NCBI RefSeq assembly: GCF_009696375.1
Contig: NZ_VUMD01000011.1
Span: 62,001 to 126,000, forward strand
Direction: 5' to 3'
DNA: 64,000 bases
Source: Clostridium porci
GTDB lineage: Bacteria; Bacillota; Clostridia; Lachnospirales; Lachnospiraceae
Shown: positions 7,439 through 16,190 of the stretch, piece after piece
How positions within the stretch are numbered: the stretch's first letter is position 1
How the letters are laid out: the number at the start of each line of letters is the position of its first letter
The notes under the pieces: generated by a model
Database searches by the model: none
The model's input: only the letters and a program-made list of their open reading frames with translations
Told to the model about the DNA's origin: nothing
Program-made: the position numbers and the translations under genes

Positions 7439-9322
7439 ATGAATCATTGTTACAGTTGTACAACCTGCAAAAGCGCAGATAAGCCTTTGGAGGATTATAT
7501 TGCAGGACTTCCGGTGGAAACGTCCCACCACCGTGTGGAGGGGCAGTCCGTTAAATGCGGATTTGGCCTTCAGGGGGTATGCTGCCGGCTTTGCTCCAAT
7601 GGTCCCTGCCGCATTACACCTCAGGCTCCTCATGGAATCTGCGGAGCCTCTGCCGATGTTATCGTAGCCAGGAATTTTCTGCGGGCAGTAGCGGCCGGTT
7701 CCGGCTGTTATATTCATGTGGTTGAGACAACGGCTCTGAATCTGAAGCAGACGGCTCTGGCAAAGGGGGAGATCAAAGGAATGGACGCCTTAAAGCATCT
7801 CTGTGAGCTGTTTGGTATCCCTAAAAGCGATCCTCATACAGAGGCGGCCGCAGTGGCCCAGGCTGTGCTGGAGGATCTTTATCTTCCGGATTACGTACCG
7901 ATGAAGCTTCAGCAAAAGCTGGCCTATGCTCCCAGGCTAGCGAGGTGGAACGAGCTGGGCATTCTTCCAGGAGGCGCCAAATCAGAGGTCTGTTCTGGAG
8001 TTGTGAAATGCTCCACTAACCTGAATTCAGATCCTGTGGATATGTTGCTTCACTGCTTGAAGCTTGGGATTTCCACAGGCATCTATGGACTGACCCTGAC
8101 GAATCTGCTGAATGATGTGATGCTGGGAGAGCCGGAGATGATGCCGGCCCCGGTGGGTCTGGGAGTTATTGATCCGGATTATATTAATATCATGATTACT
8201 GGACATCAGCATTCTATCTTTGTACATCTTCAGGAGCAGCTGAAAAGGGAAGAGGTGCAGGAGTTGGCTAAAAAGGCAGGAGCAAAGGGCTTCCGTTTGG
8301 TGGGCTGTACCTGCGTGGGACAGGATTTGCAGCTTAGAGGCGTTCATTATCAGGATATTTTTAGCGGCCATGCAGGGAATAACTACACCAGTGAAGCAGT
8401 GCTGGCTACGGGAGCCATTGATGCGGTGCTCAGTGAGTTTAACTGTACTCTGCCAGGAATCGAGCCTATCTGTGACAAGCTAGATATCAAGCAAATCTGT
8501 CTGGATGACGTGGCTAAGAAGCGAAATGCGCAGCTGAAGCCTTTTACATATGAGGACAGGGAGAGGATCACGCAGGAGATTCTTGCGGAAATTATTATAT
8601 CCTACAGGAAGCGCCGAAGCAGCGTAGCTTTGAACCTGATGCCGGAGCATGGCAACAAGAATACCCTTACCGGTGTAAGTGAGGTGTCCTTAAAGAAATT
8701 TCTGGGCGGAAACTGGAAGCCTCTCATTGACCTGATTGCCGCAGGACATGTTAAGGGTATTGCCGGAGTAGTAGGTTGCTCTAACCTGACAGCGGGAGGA
8801 CATGATGTTCTGACTGTGGAGCTGACCAGGGAATTGATTGCCAGAGATATACTGGTGCTTACTGCCGGCTGCTCCTCAGGAGGACTGGAAAACTGTGGCC
8901 TTATGACGCCTGAGGCAGCCAGTCTGGCAGGGCCTAATCTTAAGGCTGTATGCGAAACTCTGGGGATTCCTCCAGTGCTTAATTTCGGACCCTGCCTTGC
9001 CATAGGAAGGCTGGAAATGGTGGCCACTGAGCTGGCAGAAGCCCTGAATGTGGACATTCCTCAGCTTCCACTGGTGCTTTCTGCCGCTCAGTGGCTGGAG
9101 GAGCAGGCTCTGGCAGACGGCGCCTTTGGCCTGGCTTTGGGACTGCCCCTCCATCTGGGACTTCCTCCCTTTATTACAGGAAGCGCTCTGGTAACGAAAG
9201 TGCTAACAGAAGATATGAAGAACCTGACAGGAGGACAGGTGATAGTGAATGGCGATGCGGCAGAGTCGGCCAGCATATTGGAGAAGATCATAGAAGATAA
9301 GAGAAAAGCGCTGAACATATAG
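7439..9322 (+). CDS. cooS: Anaerobic carbon monoxide dehydrogenase, Ni-Fe-S catalytic subunit
   Basis: 627 aa. It catalyses CO + H2O to CO2 with two electrons. N-terminal Fe-S ligands for the D and B clusters are visible (KCGFGLQGVCCRLCSNGPC, then GICGA). Cysteines matching the Ni-Fe-S C-cluster occur in VGCTCVG, EFNCTLPG, VVGCSN, TAGCSS and FGPCLA. Two family motifs are altered: the usual GHNP reads GHQH, and the Lys in the EKA motif reads Gln (EEQALADG). AGGAGG stands 8 nt before the ATG. It is followed by a CooF-like ferredoxin and an NAD(P)H oxidoreductase, not by acetyl-CoA synthase, so it serves CO oxidation or redox balance more than the Wood-Ljungdahl complex. Confidence 0.92.
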   Translation: MNHCYSCTTCKSADKPLEDYIAGLPVETSHHRVEGQSVKCGFGLQGVCCRLCSNGPCRITPQAPHGICGASADVIVARNFLRAVAAGSGCYIHVVETTALNLKQTALAKGEIKGMDALKHLCELFGIPKSDPHTEAAAVAQAVLEDLYLPDYVPMKLQQKLAYAPRLARWNELGILPGGAKSEVCSGVVKCSTNLNSDPVDMLLHCLKLGISTGIYGLTLTNLLNDVMLGEPEMMPAPVGLGVIDPDYINIMITGHQHSIFVHLQEQLKREEVQELAKKAGAKGFRLVGCTCVGQDLQLRGVHYQDIFSGHAGNNYTSEAVLATGAIDAVLSEFNCTLPGIEPICDKLDIKQICLDDVAKKRNAQLKPFTYEDRERITQEILAEIIISYRKRRSSVALNLMPEHGNKNTLTGVSEVSLKKFLGGNWKPLIDLIAAGHVKGIAGVVGCSNLTAGGHDVLTVELTRELIARDILVLTAGCSSGGLENCGLMTPEAASLAGPNLKAVCETLGIPPVLNFGPCLAIGRLEMVATELAEALNVDIPQLPLVLSAAQWLEEQALADGAFGLALGLPLHLGLPPFITGSALVTKVLTEDMKNLTGGQVIVNGDAAESASILEKIIEDKRKALNI

Positions 9323-9333
9323 GAGGGTTGGTT

Positions 9334-9786
9334 ATGAAACGAATATGGATTGATGCTGGCAGGTGCGATGGCTGCCTGAACTGCACACTCGCCTGCATGA
9401 ATGCCCACAGGGCAGATAAAGGCAGCATATATGACTTAGATTTGACAGACCCTTCCAACGAAAGCCGCAACTTTATTTACAGACAGGCAGACGGCTCCTA
9501 CCGTCCTGTGTTCTGCCGGCACTGTGATGAGCCGGAGTGCGTAAATTCATGTATGAGCGGCGCTCTCTCCAAAAATCCGGCTACAGGCATAGTGGAATAC
9601 GATGAAAGCCGGTGCGCAGCCTGCTTCATGTGTGTGATGAACTGTCCCTTTGGAGTATTAAAGCCTAAGGACACTTCAAAAAGCCGGATTATCAAGTGTG
9701 ACTTCTGTAAGGACAGCGGCGGTGAACCAAGCTGCGTAAAGGCTTGTCCAAAGGAAGCCATCTGGGTAGAGGAGGTACAGCCATGA
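9334..9786 (+). CDS. CooF-like 4Fe-4S electron transfer protein
   Basis: 150 aa, with sixteen cysteines arranged as four 4Fe-4S sites, beginning CDGCLNCTLAC and ending CDFCKDSGGEPSCVKACP. It should carry electrons from CooS to the FAD protein encoded next. The ATG at 9334 follows AGGAGGG by 6 nt and is a better start than the TTG at 9328. Its stop overlaps the next start (ATGA), so the pair is coupled. A paralogue is encoded at 44429-44851 beside the molybdoenzyme. Confidence 0.88.
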   Translation: MKRIWIDAGRCDGCLNCTLACMNAHRADKGSIYDLDLTDPSNESRNFIYRQADGSYRPVFCRHCDEPECVNSCMSGALSKNPATGIVEYDESRCAACFMCVMNCPFGVLKPKDTSKSRIIKCDFCKDSGGEPSCVKACPKEAIWVEEVQP

Positions 9787-11027
9787 GATATGTGATTGTA
9801 GGAGCAGGAGCAGCTGGAATCAGCGCGGCCAGAACCTTGAGAAAGCTGGACAAGGAGGGGAATATAACCCTGGTATCAAAGGATGACAAGGTTCATTCTC
9901 GCTGTATGCTCCATAAATATCTGGGAGGAGAACGCAGCTCTAAGGAGCTAAGCTTTATTGCCCCGGACTTTTTTGAGGCGAACCGTATTCAGTGGATGCC
10001 GGGAACAGCCATGACCAGGCTAAACAGCAGTGAACATTGTATCCAAGTGGAGGACGGAAGCTCCATACCTTATGACAGACTCCTGATAGCCAGCGGCGCC
10101 TATTACCTGATACCCCCTGTTCCCGGACTTAGGGAGGCAAAGAATGTATTTGGCTTTCGGGATCTGTCAGATGCGCAGGCTATCAGGTCCGCTGCCAGAA
10201 GGGGAGCGAGGGCTGTTATCATAGGCTCTGGATTGGTGGGGATGGATGCAGCTTGGGGTCTGCTGGAGCAGGGGATTAAGCCGGTCATTGTGGAAATGGC
10301 TGACCGTATCCTGCCCCTGCAGCTGGATAAAGCGGCTGCGGCTGTATATCAGCGGCTGTTTGAATCAAAAGGCTGCAGCTTCCGGTTATCAGCGAAGGCC
10401 TCCGGTACTCGTCTGGATGAGGACGGCTATGTAAGGGCGCTGCTTCTGGACAGCCAGGAGGAGCTGCCCTGCGATTTTCTGGTGGTAGCTGCCGGAGTGC
10501 GTCCAGAAATCCGCTTTCTGGAAGCGTGTGGTATGGAAACAGGCCGCGGGCTGGTTGTGGATCAGTATCTTTCTACTACGGTTCCTCATGTCTACGGGGC
10601 AGGGGATGTCTGCGGCCTCTCCGGTATATGGCCTAACGCTATGAAGCAGGGAATAACAGCAGCTAAAAATATGTGCGGGATTCTCACTGCCTATGAAGAT
10701 GTCTATGCCATGAAGAATACCATGAATTTTTTCGGCCTTCCTTCCTTATGTATCGGCGATATCAACCGAATAGGTTCAGAGACTCAGGTGATTACAGAAG
10801 AGGATACGAATAATTACCGGAAGGCTTTGGTAGAGGACGGCGTTTTAACAGGCATCCTTTTGGTAGGAAATATTTCAGGCAGCGGGATTTACCAGTATCT
10901 AATCAAAAACCGGATAAAGCTTCCGGTATTCGGACGTGATATATTCCGCCTTTCGTTTGCAGATTTTTACGGTTTCGACAATCAAAAGGGCAAATTTGTC
11001 TGGAATAAGGAAGCCTGCTGTTCATGA
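9783..11027 (+). CDS. FAD-dependent NAD(P)H oxidoreductase (NROR/NADH oxidase type) of the CODH operon
   Basis: 414 aa pyridine-nucleotide-disulfide oxidoreductase fold. The FAD dinucleotide motif is at the N-terminus (VIVGAGAAGISAA), a second Rossmann motif for NAD(P) is near residue 145 (IIGSGLVGMDAA), and the FAD-binding YGAGD is near residue 275. It probably passes electrons from CooS through the ferredoxin to NAD(P)+. The start at 9783 overlaps the ferredoxin stop by 4 bp. The paralogue at 44848-46089 shares the same opening, including the VSKD and SRC(M/I)LH stretch. Confidence 0.88.
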   Translation: MRYVIVGAGAAGISAARTLRKLDKEGNITLVSKDDKVHSRCMLHKYLGGERSSKELSFIAPDFFEANRIQWMPGTAMTRLNSSEHCIQVEDGSSIPYDRLLIASGAYYLIPPVPGLREAKNVFGFRDLSDAQAIRSAARRGARAVIIGSGLVGMDAAWGLLEQGIKPVIVEMADRILPLQLDKAAAAVYQRLFESKGCSFRLSAKASGTRLDEDGYVRALLLDSQEELPCDFLVVAAGVRPEIRFLEACGMETGRGLVVDQYLSTTVPHVYGAGDVCGLSGIWPNAMKQGITAAKNMCGILTAYEDVYAMKNTMNFFGLPSLCIGDINRIGSETQVITEEDTNNYRKALVEDGVLTGILLVGNISGSGIYQYLIKNRIKLPVFGRDIFRLSFADFYGFDNQKGKFVWNKEACCS

Positions 11028-11116
11028 TATTAGCCTTAAATATAATCAAATGGAAGAGCTGCTGCAAAATTGAAGGCTGATAGCAGAGGAAACAAAATGA
11101 TACGTTTTAAAACAGA

Positions 11117-11155
11117 AAAACACGGTTCCATGGCAGCGGCTGGAGCCGTGTTTTA
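11117..11155 (+). terminator. Terminator after the CODH operon
   Basis: A 14-bp stem (AAAACACGGTTCCA against TGGAGCCGTGTTTT, one G-U pair) with a 10-nt loop ends in TTTT. A GAGCTGCTGCAAAA tract at 11056-11069 precedes it. The same two-part arrangement occurs at 52510-52600. Confidence 0.75.
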
Positions 11156-11301
11156 TTATGGGCTTTAGACAGTTAGTGAGCGCTTGGCCCTGTTTTGCTA
11201 AAACCCTATGTTTTTGGGAAGGCTGTTTAAATACTCCTTTTTTGGGAACGCTATATAAAAATGCACAAATTTGGTAATGAATGCGACAAAAAGGAGTAGC
11301 T

Positions 11302-11997
11302 ATGAAAAAATTACTGATTACAGCAATGACAGCAATTTCATTAACCTTATCTCTGCCTTTATCAGCCCGGGCGGCAGAATTCAGCCCTGAGGCGTATCAG
11401 GCAGCTCAGGAGCTGCTAAGTCACTATAAAAACCTGTTTAAAAATGCGGTAGGTATTACCACAAAATATGCAAATTGCCAGGGGGCGGATATCCGCAGAG
11501 AACCAAGTGAGGAATCAGAGCTTTTGGATCAGACGTTACTGAATAGCTCGTTTCAGGTTGTGGGGGAGGAGCAGGGATGGTCCAGGATTACCACGGAGAA
11601 TGGCTATGCATATATAAAGACAGAGAGCCTTTCTGATATGCCTACAGTAGTCCGTTCCTATACAGACGAGGAGCTTTATATTTTGGCTCACGTTATCTGC
11701 GGAGAGGCCCAGAACTGTCCGGATGATGAGCAGCTGTATGTTGGGTCTGTGGTTATTAACCGTGTAGCCCATCCCGCCTTTCCAGACTCCATTCAGGGAG
11801 TGGTTTTTCAGCCGGGACAGTATGCCTGTACAAAGGATGGGAATTACTACAGGGAGCCGTCTCACAGGAATTGGGCCAATGCCAGATATTTGCTGGAAAA
11901 TGGAAGCGTCCTGCCTGGCAATGTAGTCTGGCAGTCAGGAAGCAGGCAGGGAAAAGGAGTGTATTTGCAGACAAAGTATCACAGCTACTGTTATTAA
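11302..11997 (+). CDS. Secreted SH3/SleB-type cell wall hydrolase
   Basis: 231 aa. A signal peptide (MKKLLITAMTAISLTLSLPL, cleavage after SARA) is followed by an SH3-like domain (residues about 50-115) and a C-terminal hydrolase_2/SleB domain with ILAHVICGEAQNCPD and VINRV, where the Glu of GEAQ is the likely catalytic acid. Such proteins cut cortex or vegetative peptidoglycan. AAGGAG lies 5 nt before the ATG at 11302. The gene stands alone between a terminator and the next promoter. Confidence 0.85.
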   Translation: MKKLLITAMTAISLTLSLPLSARAAEFSPEAYQAAQELLSHYKNLFKNAVGITTKYANCQGADIRREPSEESELLDQTLLNSSFQVVGEEQGWSRITTENGYAYIKTESLSDMPTVVRSYTDEELYILAHVICGEAQNCPDDEQLYVGSVVINRVAHPAFPDSIQGVVFQPGQYACTKDGNYYREPSHRNWANARYLLENGSVLPGNVVWQSGSRQGKGVYLQTKYHSYCY

Positions 11998-12149
11998 AGG
12001 GCTGGAGCCTACATCTGAAAGAAAGAAAACGATGGATATGGGCTGATCCTTTCCGGGGCGGAAGCTGGTTTAAAAACCATGCTTTGGCCTCTCCTTGGTT
12101 TACGAAATTATAAAAATTCATTTAAGGTGTCGCAAAACTGAAAAAATTG

Positions 12150-12158
12150 TGGTATACT
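12150..12158 (+). promoter_or_regulatory. Extended -10 promoter before the membrane/cdaA operon
   Basis: TGGTATACT is an extended -10 element (TGn plus TATACT at 12153-12158) about 38 bp before the first gene. The -35 region is poor, which is common with extended -10 promoters. Confidence 0.55.
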
Positions 12159-12196
12159 AAATTGATATGTCATAGGAAAACATAAGGAGTGCCTGT

Positions 12197-12628
12197 ATGC
12201 TGAATGAGGAAAAGGTCGGTGCAATGACCGAACTGGCCATATTTGAGAAAAACGAAGGCAGGAAAATATTTCCCATCAATCGATATTTTAAGAGGGACTA
12301 TGTTGGCGGACAGATGTTCCGCTCCTTTTTCGGCTATACGTTCTGTTACCTTCTGGTTCTTCTGATGTGGATACTCTATAAGCTGGAAGCGCTGCTCAAT
12401 GAAATGTCTATAGATGATATGCTGAACTGTGCGGCCAAATGGGGAAAGACCTATGTGGCGGGGCTTGGGCTCTATCTGCTCATCACCTGGGCTGTGTATT
12501 CCAGACGGTACGATACGGCTTCCAGAGTTCAGCTGGTGTATGTTTCCAGGCTGAAGCATCTGCTGAAGCGGTACGAAAAAGACAGATCTGAGAAAACAAA
12601 GGATTACAGGGGAGGAAGAGTTAAATGA
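12197..12628 (+). CDS. Conserved two-TM membrane protein of unknown function
   Basis: 143 aa. A basic N-terminal stretch precedes two hydrophobic helices (about residues 45-67 and 90-110), then a charged C-terminal tail. AAGGAG precedes the ATG by 7 nt. The stop overlaps the next start by 4 bp (ATGA). No enzymatic motif is visible. The coupled position before a larger membrane protein and cdaA suggests a membrane assembly role connected with the c-di-AMP locus. Confidence 0.7.
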   Translation: MLNEEKVGAMTELAIFEKNEGRKIFPINRYFKRDYVGGQMFRSFFGYTFCYLLVLLMWILYKLEALLNEMSIDDMLNCAAKWGKTYVAGLGLYLLITWAVYSRRYDTASRVQLVYVSRLKHLLKRYEKDRSEKTKDYRGGRVK

Positions 12629-13581
12629 CAAGTCTTCTGCTTTGGAAGGAACAATTAAAGACGTTTTATAACAGGTTTAGCTATGTGATCCAGCCGCTTA
12701 TCCGGTTTTGCTTTGCTCTGTGTATGTTCCTGAGCCTGAATGCCAATATCGGATATATGGCAAAGCTTAAAAATCCGCTGGTAATCCTATTGGTGTGCCT
12801 TATCAGCGCCCTGCTTCCCTACGGAGCGATTGTATTCTTAGCGGGCTGTCTGATGATGGCCCATATTTATGCGGTTTCCCTGGAGATGGCGTTGATTGCC
12901 CTGGTGCTGATCCTTTTGGTAAGTATCCTCTACTATGGCTTCAAACCGGGAGACAGCGTGCTTATGGTACTTACGCCTCTGGCTTTTTTGTTCCATATCC
13001 CATATGTGGTTCCTCTGCTGGTGGGGCTTGGCGGCAGCCTGGCTTCTGCCATTCCCGTAGGCTGCGGTGTGTTTATGTATTACCTTTTAATGTATGTAAA
13101 GCAGAACGCAGGCGTTCTCACAACTGAGGCATCGGTGGATATAGTGCAGAGATACAGCCAGATTCTTAAATCCGTCCTCTTTAACCAGACTATGTTAGTG
13201 ATGGTGGCAGCCTGTGGAGCAGGCGTTATTATTGTATATCTGATCCGCCGCCTGTCCATGGATTATTCATGGATGGTAGCTATTGTGGCAGGCTCTGTGG
13301 CAGAGCTTTTGGTGATATTCGTGGGATATGTCGTGTTTGGGGTTTCTGTGGAGATAGTTCCTTTGATTCTGGGGATGATAGCTTCCGCAGCCATTGCGGC
13401 TGTGTATAACTTTTTTATATTTTCAGTGGATTATACCAGAACGGAATATGTTCAGTTTGAGGATGACGATTATTATTATTATGTGAAGGCAGTGCCAAAG
13501 ATGACTGTGAGCACGCCGGATGTGAAGGTGCAGAAAATCAGTACCCGAAAACGCATCACAAGGGAGAGAAATGTGTATTAA
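12625..13581 (+). CDS. Polytopic membrane protein upstream of cdaA, function unknown
   Basis: 318 aa with seven or eight hydrophobic segments and a cytoplasmic tail of about 60 residues. The tail contains an acidic/tyrosine stretch (QFEDDDYYYYVKAVPKM) and a basic end. It is translationally coupled to the preceding gene and ends 31 bp before cdaA. I do not recognise a transport or enzyme family. The layout suggests a permease-like or scaffold component. Confidence 0.7.
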   Translation: MTSLLLWKEQLKTFYNRFSYVIQPLIRFCFALCMFLSLNANIGYMAKLKNPLVILLVCLISALLPYGAIVFLAGCLMMAHIYAVSLEMALIALVLILLVSILYYGFKPGDSVLMVLTPLAFLFHIPYVVPLLVGLGGSLASAIPVGCGVFMYYLLMYVKQNAGVLTTEASVDIVQRYSQILKSVLFNQTMLVMVAACGAGVIIVYLIRRLSMDYSWMVAIVAGSVAELLVIFVGYVVFGVSVEIVPLILGMIASAAIAAVYNFFIFSVDYTRTEYVQFEDDDYYYYVKAVPKMTVSTPDVKVQKISTRKRITRERNVY

Positions 13582-13612
13582 TGAAAAGAAATAAATATAA
13601 GGAGGTGAGGGC

Positions 13613-14485
13613 ATGGCGGATCTGATGGAGAAGGTTTCATCTTGGTTGTCTCTGCTGCCTAGAATATCACTGGGAAATCTTCTGGAAATTGTGATTATTT
13701 CCTTCCTGGTATATGAAATTCTGGTTTGGATTAAAAATACCAGAGCGTGGACCCTGTTAAAAGGCCTGGTGGTTATTCTGGTATTCGTTGTATTTGCCGC
13801 TGTGCTGCACCTGACAACCATACTGTGGATTATGGAAAATGCCACAACTATTGCTGTGACCGCGCTTCTGGTGGTATTTCAGCCGGAGCTAAGGAAGGCT
13901 CTGGAACAGCTGGGGAGCCGGAATTTCCTGGCCGGAATTCTTTCATTTGATGACGGGAAGGAAAAACAGAGCTTTAACGAAAAAACCATTAACGAGCTGG
14001 TAAGAGCCACCTTTGAGATGGCAAGGGTCAAAACCGGTGCACTGATGGTAATTGAGAGGGGCTTTTCCTTAAAGGAGATTGAGCGGACTGGGATTGAGAT
14101 TAACGGCCTTGTGACAAGCCAGCTTTTGATCAATATTTTTGAACATAATACTCCGCTCCACGATGGAGCCGTTGTGATACGGGGGAACCGGATTACGGCT
14201 GCTACCTGTTACCTTCCTCTGTCCGACAGCATGTCCATCAGTAAGGACTTGGGCACCCGGCACAGGGCGGCTGTGGGAGTCAGTGAGGTGACGGATAGCA
14301 TTACAATCGTAGTTTCCGAGGAAACAGGCAGGGTAACGGTGGCGGAAGAGGGGATTCTGACAAGAGTGGAGGACGCAGACGGTTTAAGGAAAATTCTTTC
14401 TGCCGCTAAGGAGGAGCAGCCCGTGGTTAATCGGTTTAGCAGAATATGGAAGGGAAGGCTGAGAAATGGGAAAAAGGCTGTCTAA
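13613..14485 (+). CDS. cdaA: Diadenylate cyclase CdaA (c-di-AMP synthase)
   Basis: 290 aa. Three N-terminal membrane helices (about residues 15-85) are followed by the DAC domain, which joins two ATP into c-di-AMP. The catalytic DGA (184-186) and RHR (216-218) motifs are intact. GGAGGTGAGG precedes the ATG. The gene overlaps cdaR by 20 bp. In Bacillus the cdaA-cdaR pair is followed by glmM; here ptsH and ptsI follow, an unusual linkage. Confidence 0.95.
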   Translation: MADLMEKVSSWLSLLPRISLGNLLEIVIISFLVYEILVWIKNTRAWTLLKGLVVILVFVVFAAVLHLTTILWIMENATTIAVTALLVVFQPELRKALEQLGSRNFLAGILSFDDGKEKQSFNEKTINELVRATFEMARVKTGALMVIERGFSLKEIERTGIEINGLVTSQLLINIFEHNTPLHDGAVVIRGNRITAATCYLPLSDSMSISKDLGTRHRAAVGVSEVTDSITIVVSEETGRVTVAEEGILTRVEDADGLRKILSAAKEEQPVVNRFSRIWKGRLRNGKKAV

Positions 14486-15824
14486 TAATCTGGGGCTTAA
14501 AATACTTTCTGTCTTCCTGGCATTTTTTGTGTGGCTGGCTGTGGTTAATATATCAAACCCTGAGGACACAGATACCCAGGAAGTTCCGCTGGAGATTCTC
14601 AATGAGAATATACTGGCCTCCAGCGGTAAGACCTATGAGCTTCTGACGGACAAAAACACCGTCACGGTAAGCTATCGCGTGAGAACCCTGGATTCCGGCA
14701 GTATCCGGGCTTCAGATTTCAGGGCTTATATAGACTTAGCTGATATGTATGAGCCCACAGGCTCTATTCCGGTGAAGGTGGAGGTAAAGAACAACAAGAG
14801 CCGGCTGGTGGATTCTCCGGTAGCAAGGCCCGGTGTCATCCGGGTGTTGACAGAGGATTTGCAGCGTAAGCCTTTTAATTTGGTGGCTGAGGTGGAGGGA
14901 CAGCCGGCTGCTGGGTATAAGAGGGGGGCGGTGACGCTGTCGCCTTCCTATGTGTATGTAAGCGGACCTGTATCAATGGTGGGAAGAATCAGCAAGGTAG
15001 GAATCGTCATTAATATTGAAGGAGCAGATTCTGACCGGACCGGCACAGCTTCAGTACGATGCTTTGATGCCAACGACAATGAGCTAACTGAGTTTGCCGA
15101 GGATGACAGACTTACTTTCAGCCGTTCTGAGATTAACTATTCTCTGACCATTCTTAAGAGCAAGGATCTTCCTCTGGATTTTAGGCCTGAGGGAAGGGTG
15201 GCTGAAGGCTACCGGTTTACAGGAATTGAGAGCAGCAGAAATTCAGTGGCTGTAAAGGGGCTTAAATCGGATCTGGCAGACATTCATTCCATCACTATAT
15301 CAGGCCCGGAGCTGAATATGGATGGGGCAACCTCTGACAGGGAAGTAACGATCGATCTGAAAAAATATCTTCCAGAGGGAGTGGAACTTGTGGATTCCTC
15401 CGGAGAGATAAAGATTGTAATGAAGGTGGAGGCTCTGGAAAGCCGGACGTACCGCTTATCTTCCGGTCAGATTCGTTTGGTGGGCTCTGACAGCCGGTAT
15501 AACTACCAGTATGGCTCAGAGTATGTGAATGTGGTTGTAAAGGGACTGAAGGAGGATTTGGATCATCTTACGGAGGCTGAGGTGGAGGCAGAGCTGGATG
15601 CAAGCTCCCTCAAACCAGGAACTTACAATACAGATCTCACCTTCCGTCTGGGAGCAGCCTATGAGGTGGTCAGCTATGACCGGCCTCAGATAACCATTCA
15701 GGAAAAGGGAATTGAAGGTACATCGGAGGCTTTTGAACCATCGGAAAGTAAGAAGGAGGAAGCTGCCTCCACGGAAGCAGGGGAAGAAGGAAGCTCCGCT
15801 GTCACTCATCAGAATGGGGAGTGA
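14466..15824 (+). CDS. cdaR: CdaR, YbbR-domain regulator of CdaA
   Basis: 452 aa. One N-terminal membrane helix (about residues 9-27) is followed by four extracellular YbbR-type repeats and an acidic, Ser/Glu-rich C-terminal tail. CdaR binds CdaA at the membrane and modulates c-di-AMP output. The overlap with cdaA implies coupled translation and a fixed ratio of the two proteins. Confidence 0.92.
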   Translation: MGKRLSNNLGLKILSVFLAFFVWLAVVNISNPEDTDTQEVPLEILNENILASSGKTYELLTDKNTVTVSYRVRTLDSGSIRASDFRAYIDLADMYEPTGSIPVKVEVKNNKSRLVDSPVARPGVIRVLTEDLQRKPFNLVAEVEGQPAAGYKRGAVTLSPSYVYVSGPVSMVGRISKVGIVINIEGADSDRTGTASVRCFDANDNELTEFAEDDRLTFSRSEINYSLTILKSKDLPLDFRPEGRVAEGYRFTGIESSRNSVAVKGLKSDLADIHSITISGPELNMDGATSDREVTIDLKKYLPEGVELVDSSGEIKIVMKVEALESRTYRLSSGQIRLVGSDSRYNYQYGSEYVNVVVKGLKEDLDHLTEAEVEAELDASSLKPGTYNTDLTFRLGAAYEVVSYDRPQITIQEKGIEGTSEAFEPSESKKEEAASTEAGEEGSSAVTHQNGE

Positions 15825-15859
15825 AGGAGATTGATTTGTTATGCAAGGAGAGCGGTAAG

Positions 15860-16123
15860 ATGGTAAGTGCGGCAGCAGTAATTAAAAATCCAACCGGCCT
15901 TCATCTGAGGCCGGCAGGCATCCTCTGTAAAGAGGCGTTGCTTTATAAATCCAAGATATCGTTTAAGATAGGCAATACAACGGCCAATGCCAAGAGTGTA
16001 TTAAGCGTTCTTGGAGCCTGTGTCAAGTCTGGAGATGAGCTTACGTTTATCTGCGAGGGACCAGACGAGGAGGAGGCCTTGGCAGCTATCGTGAAGATTG
16101 TTGAGGATGGATTGGGAGAGTGA
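15860..16123 (+). CDS. ptsH: Phosphocarrier protein HPr (canonical, Ser46)
   Basis: 87 aa. The phosphorylated His15 is in GLHLRPAG and the regulatory Ser46 in NAKSVLSVL, so both the EI and HPr kinase sites are present. The ATG at 15860 is chosen because AAGGAG precedes it by 9 nt and this start places His at residue 15. It accepts phosphate from the EI encoded 67 bp downstream. It begins 35 bp after cdaR with no visible terminator between. Confidence 0.93.
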   Translation: MVSAAAVIKNPTGLHLRPAGILCKEALLYKSKISFKIGNTTANAKSVLSVLGACVKSGDELTFICEGPDEEEALAAIVKIVEDGLGE

Positions 16124-16190
16124 GGTCAGCCAGAGCTTGGTGAGCCTGTAAACACAAAATGCGATAATAATTAATAAGGAGGTACAGGGA

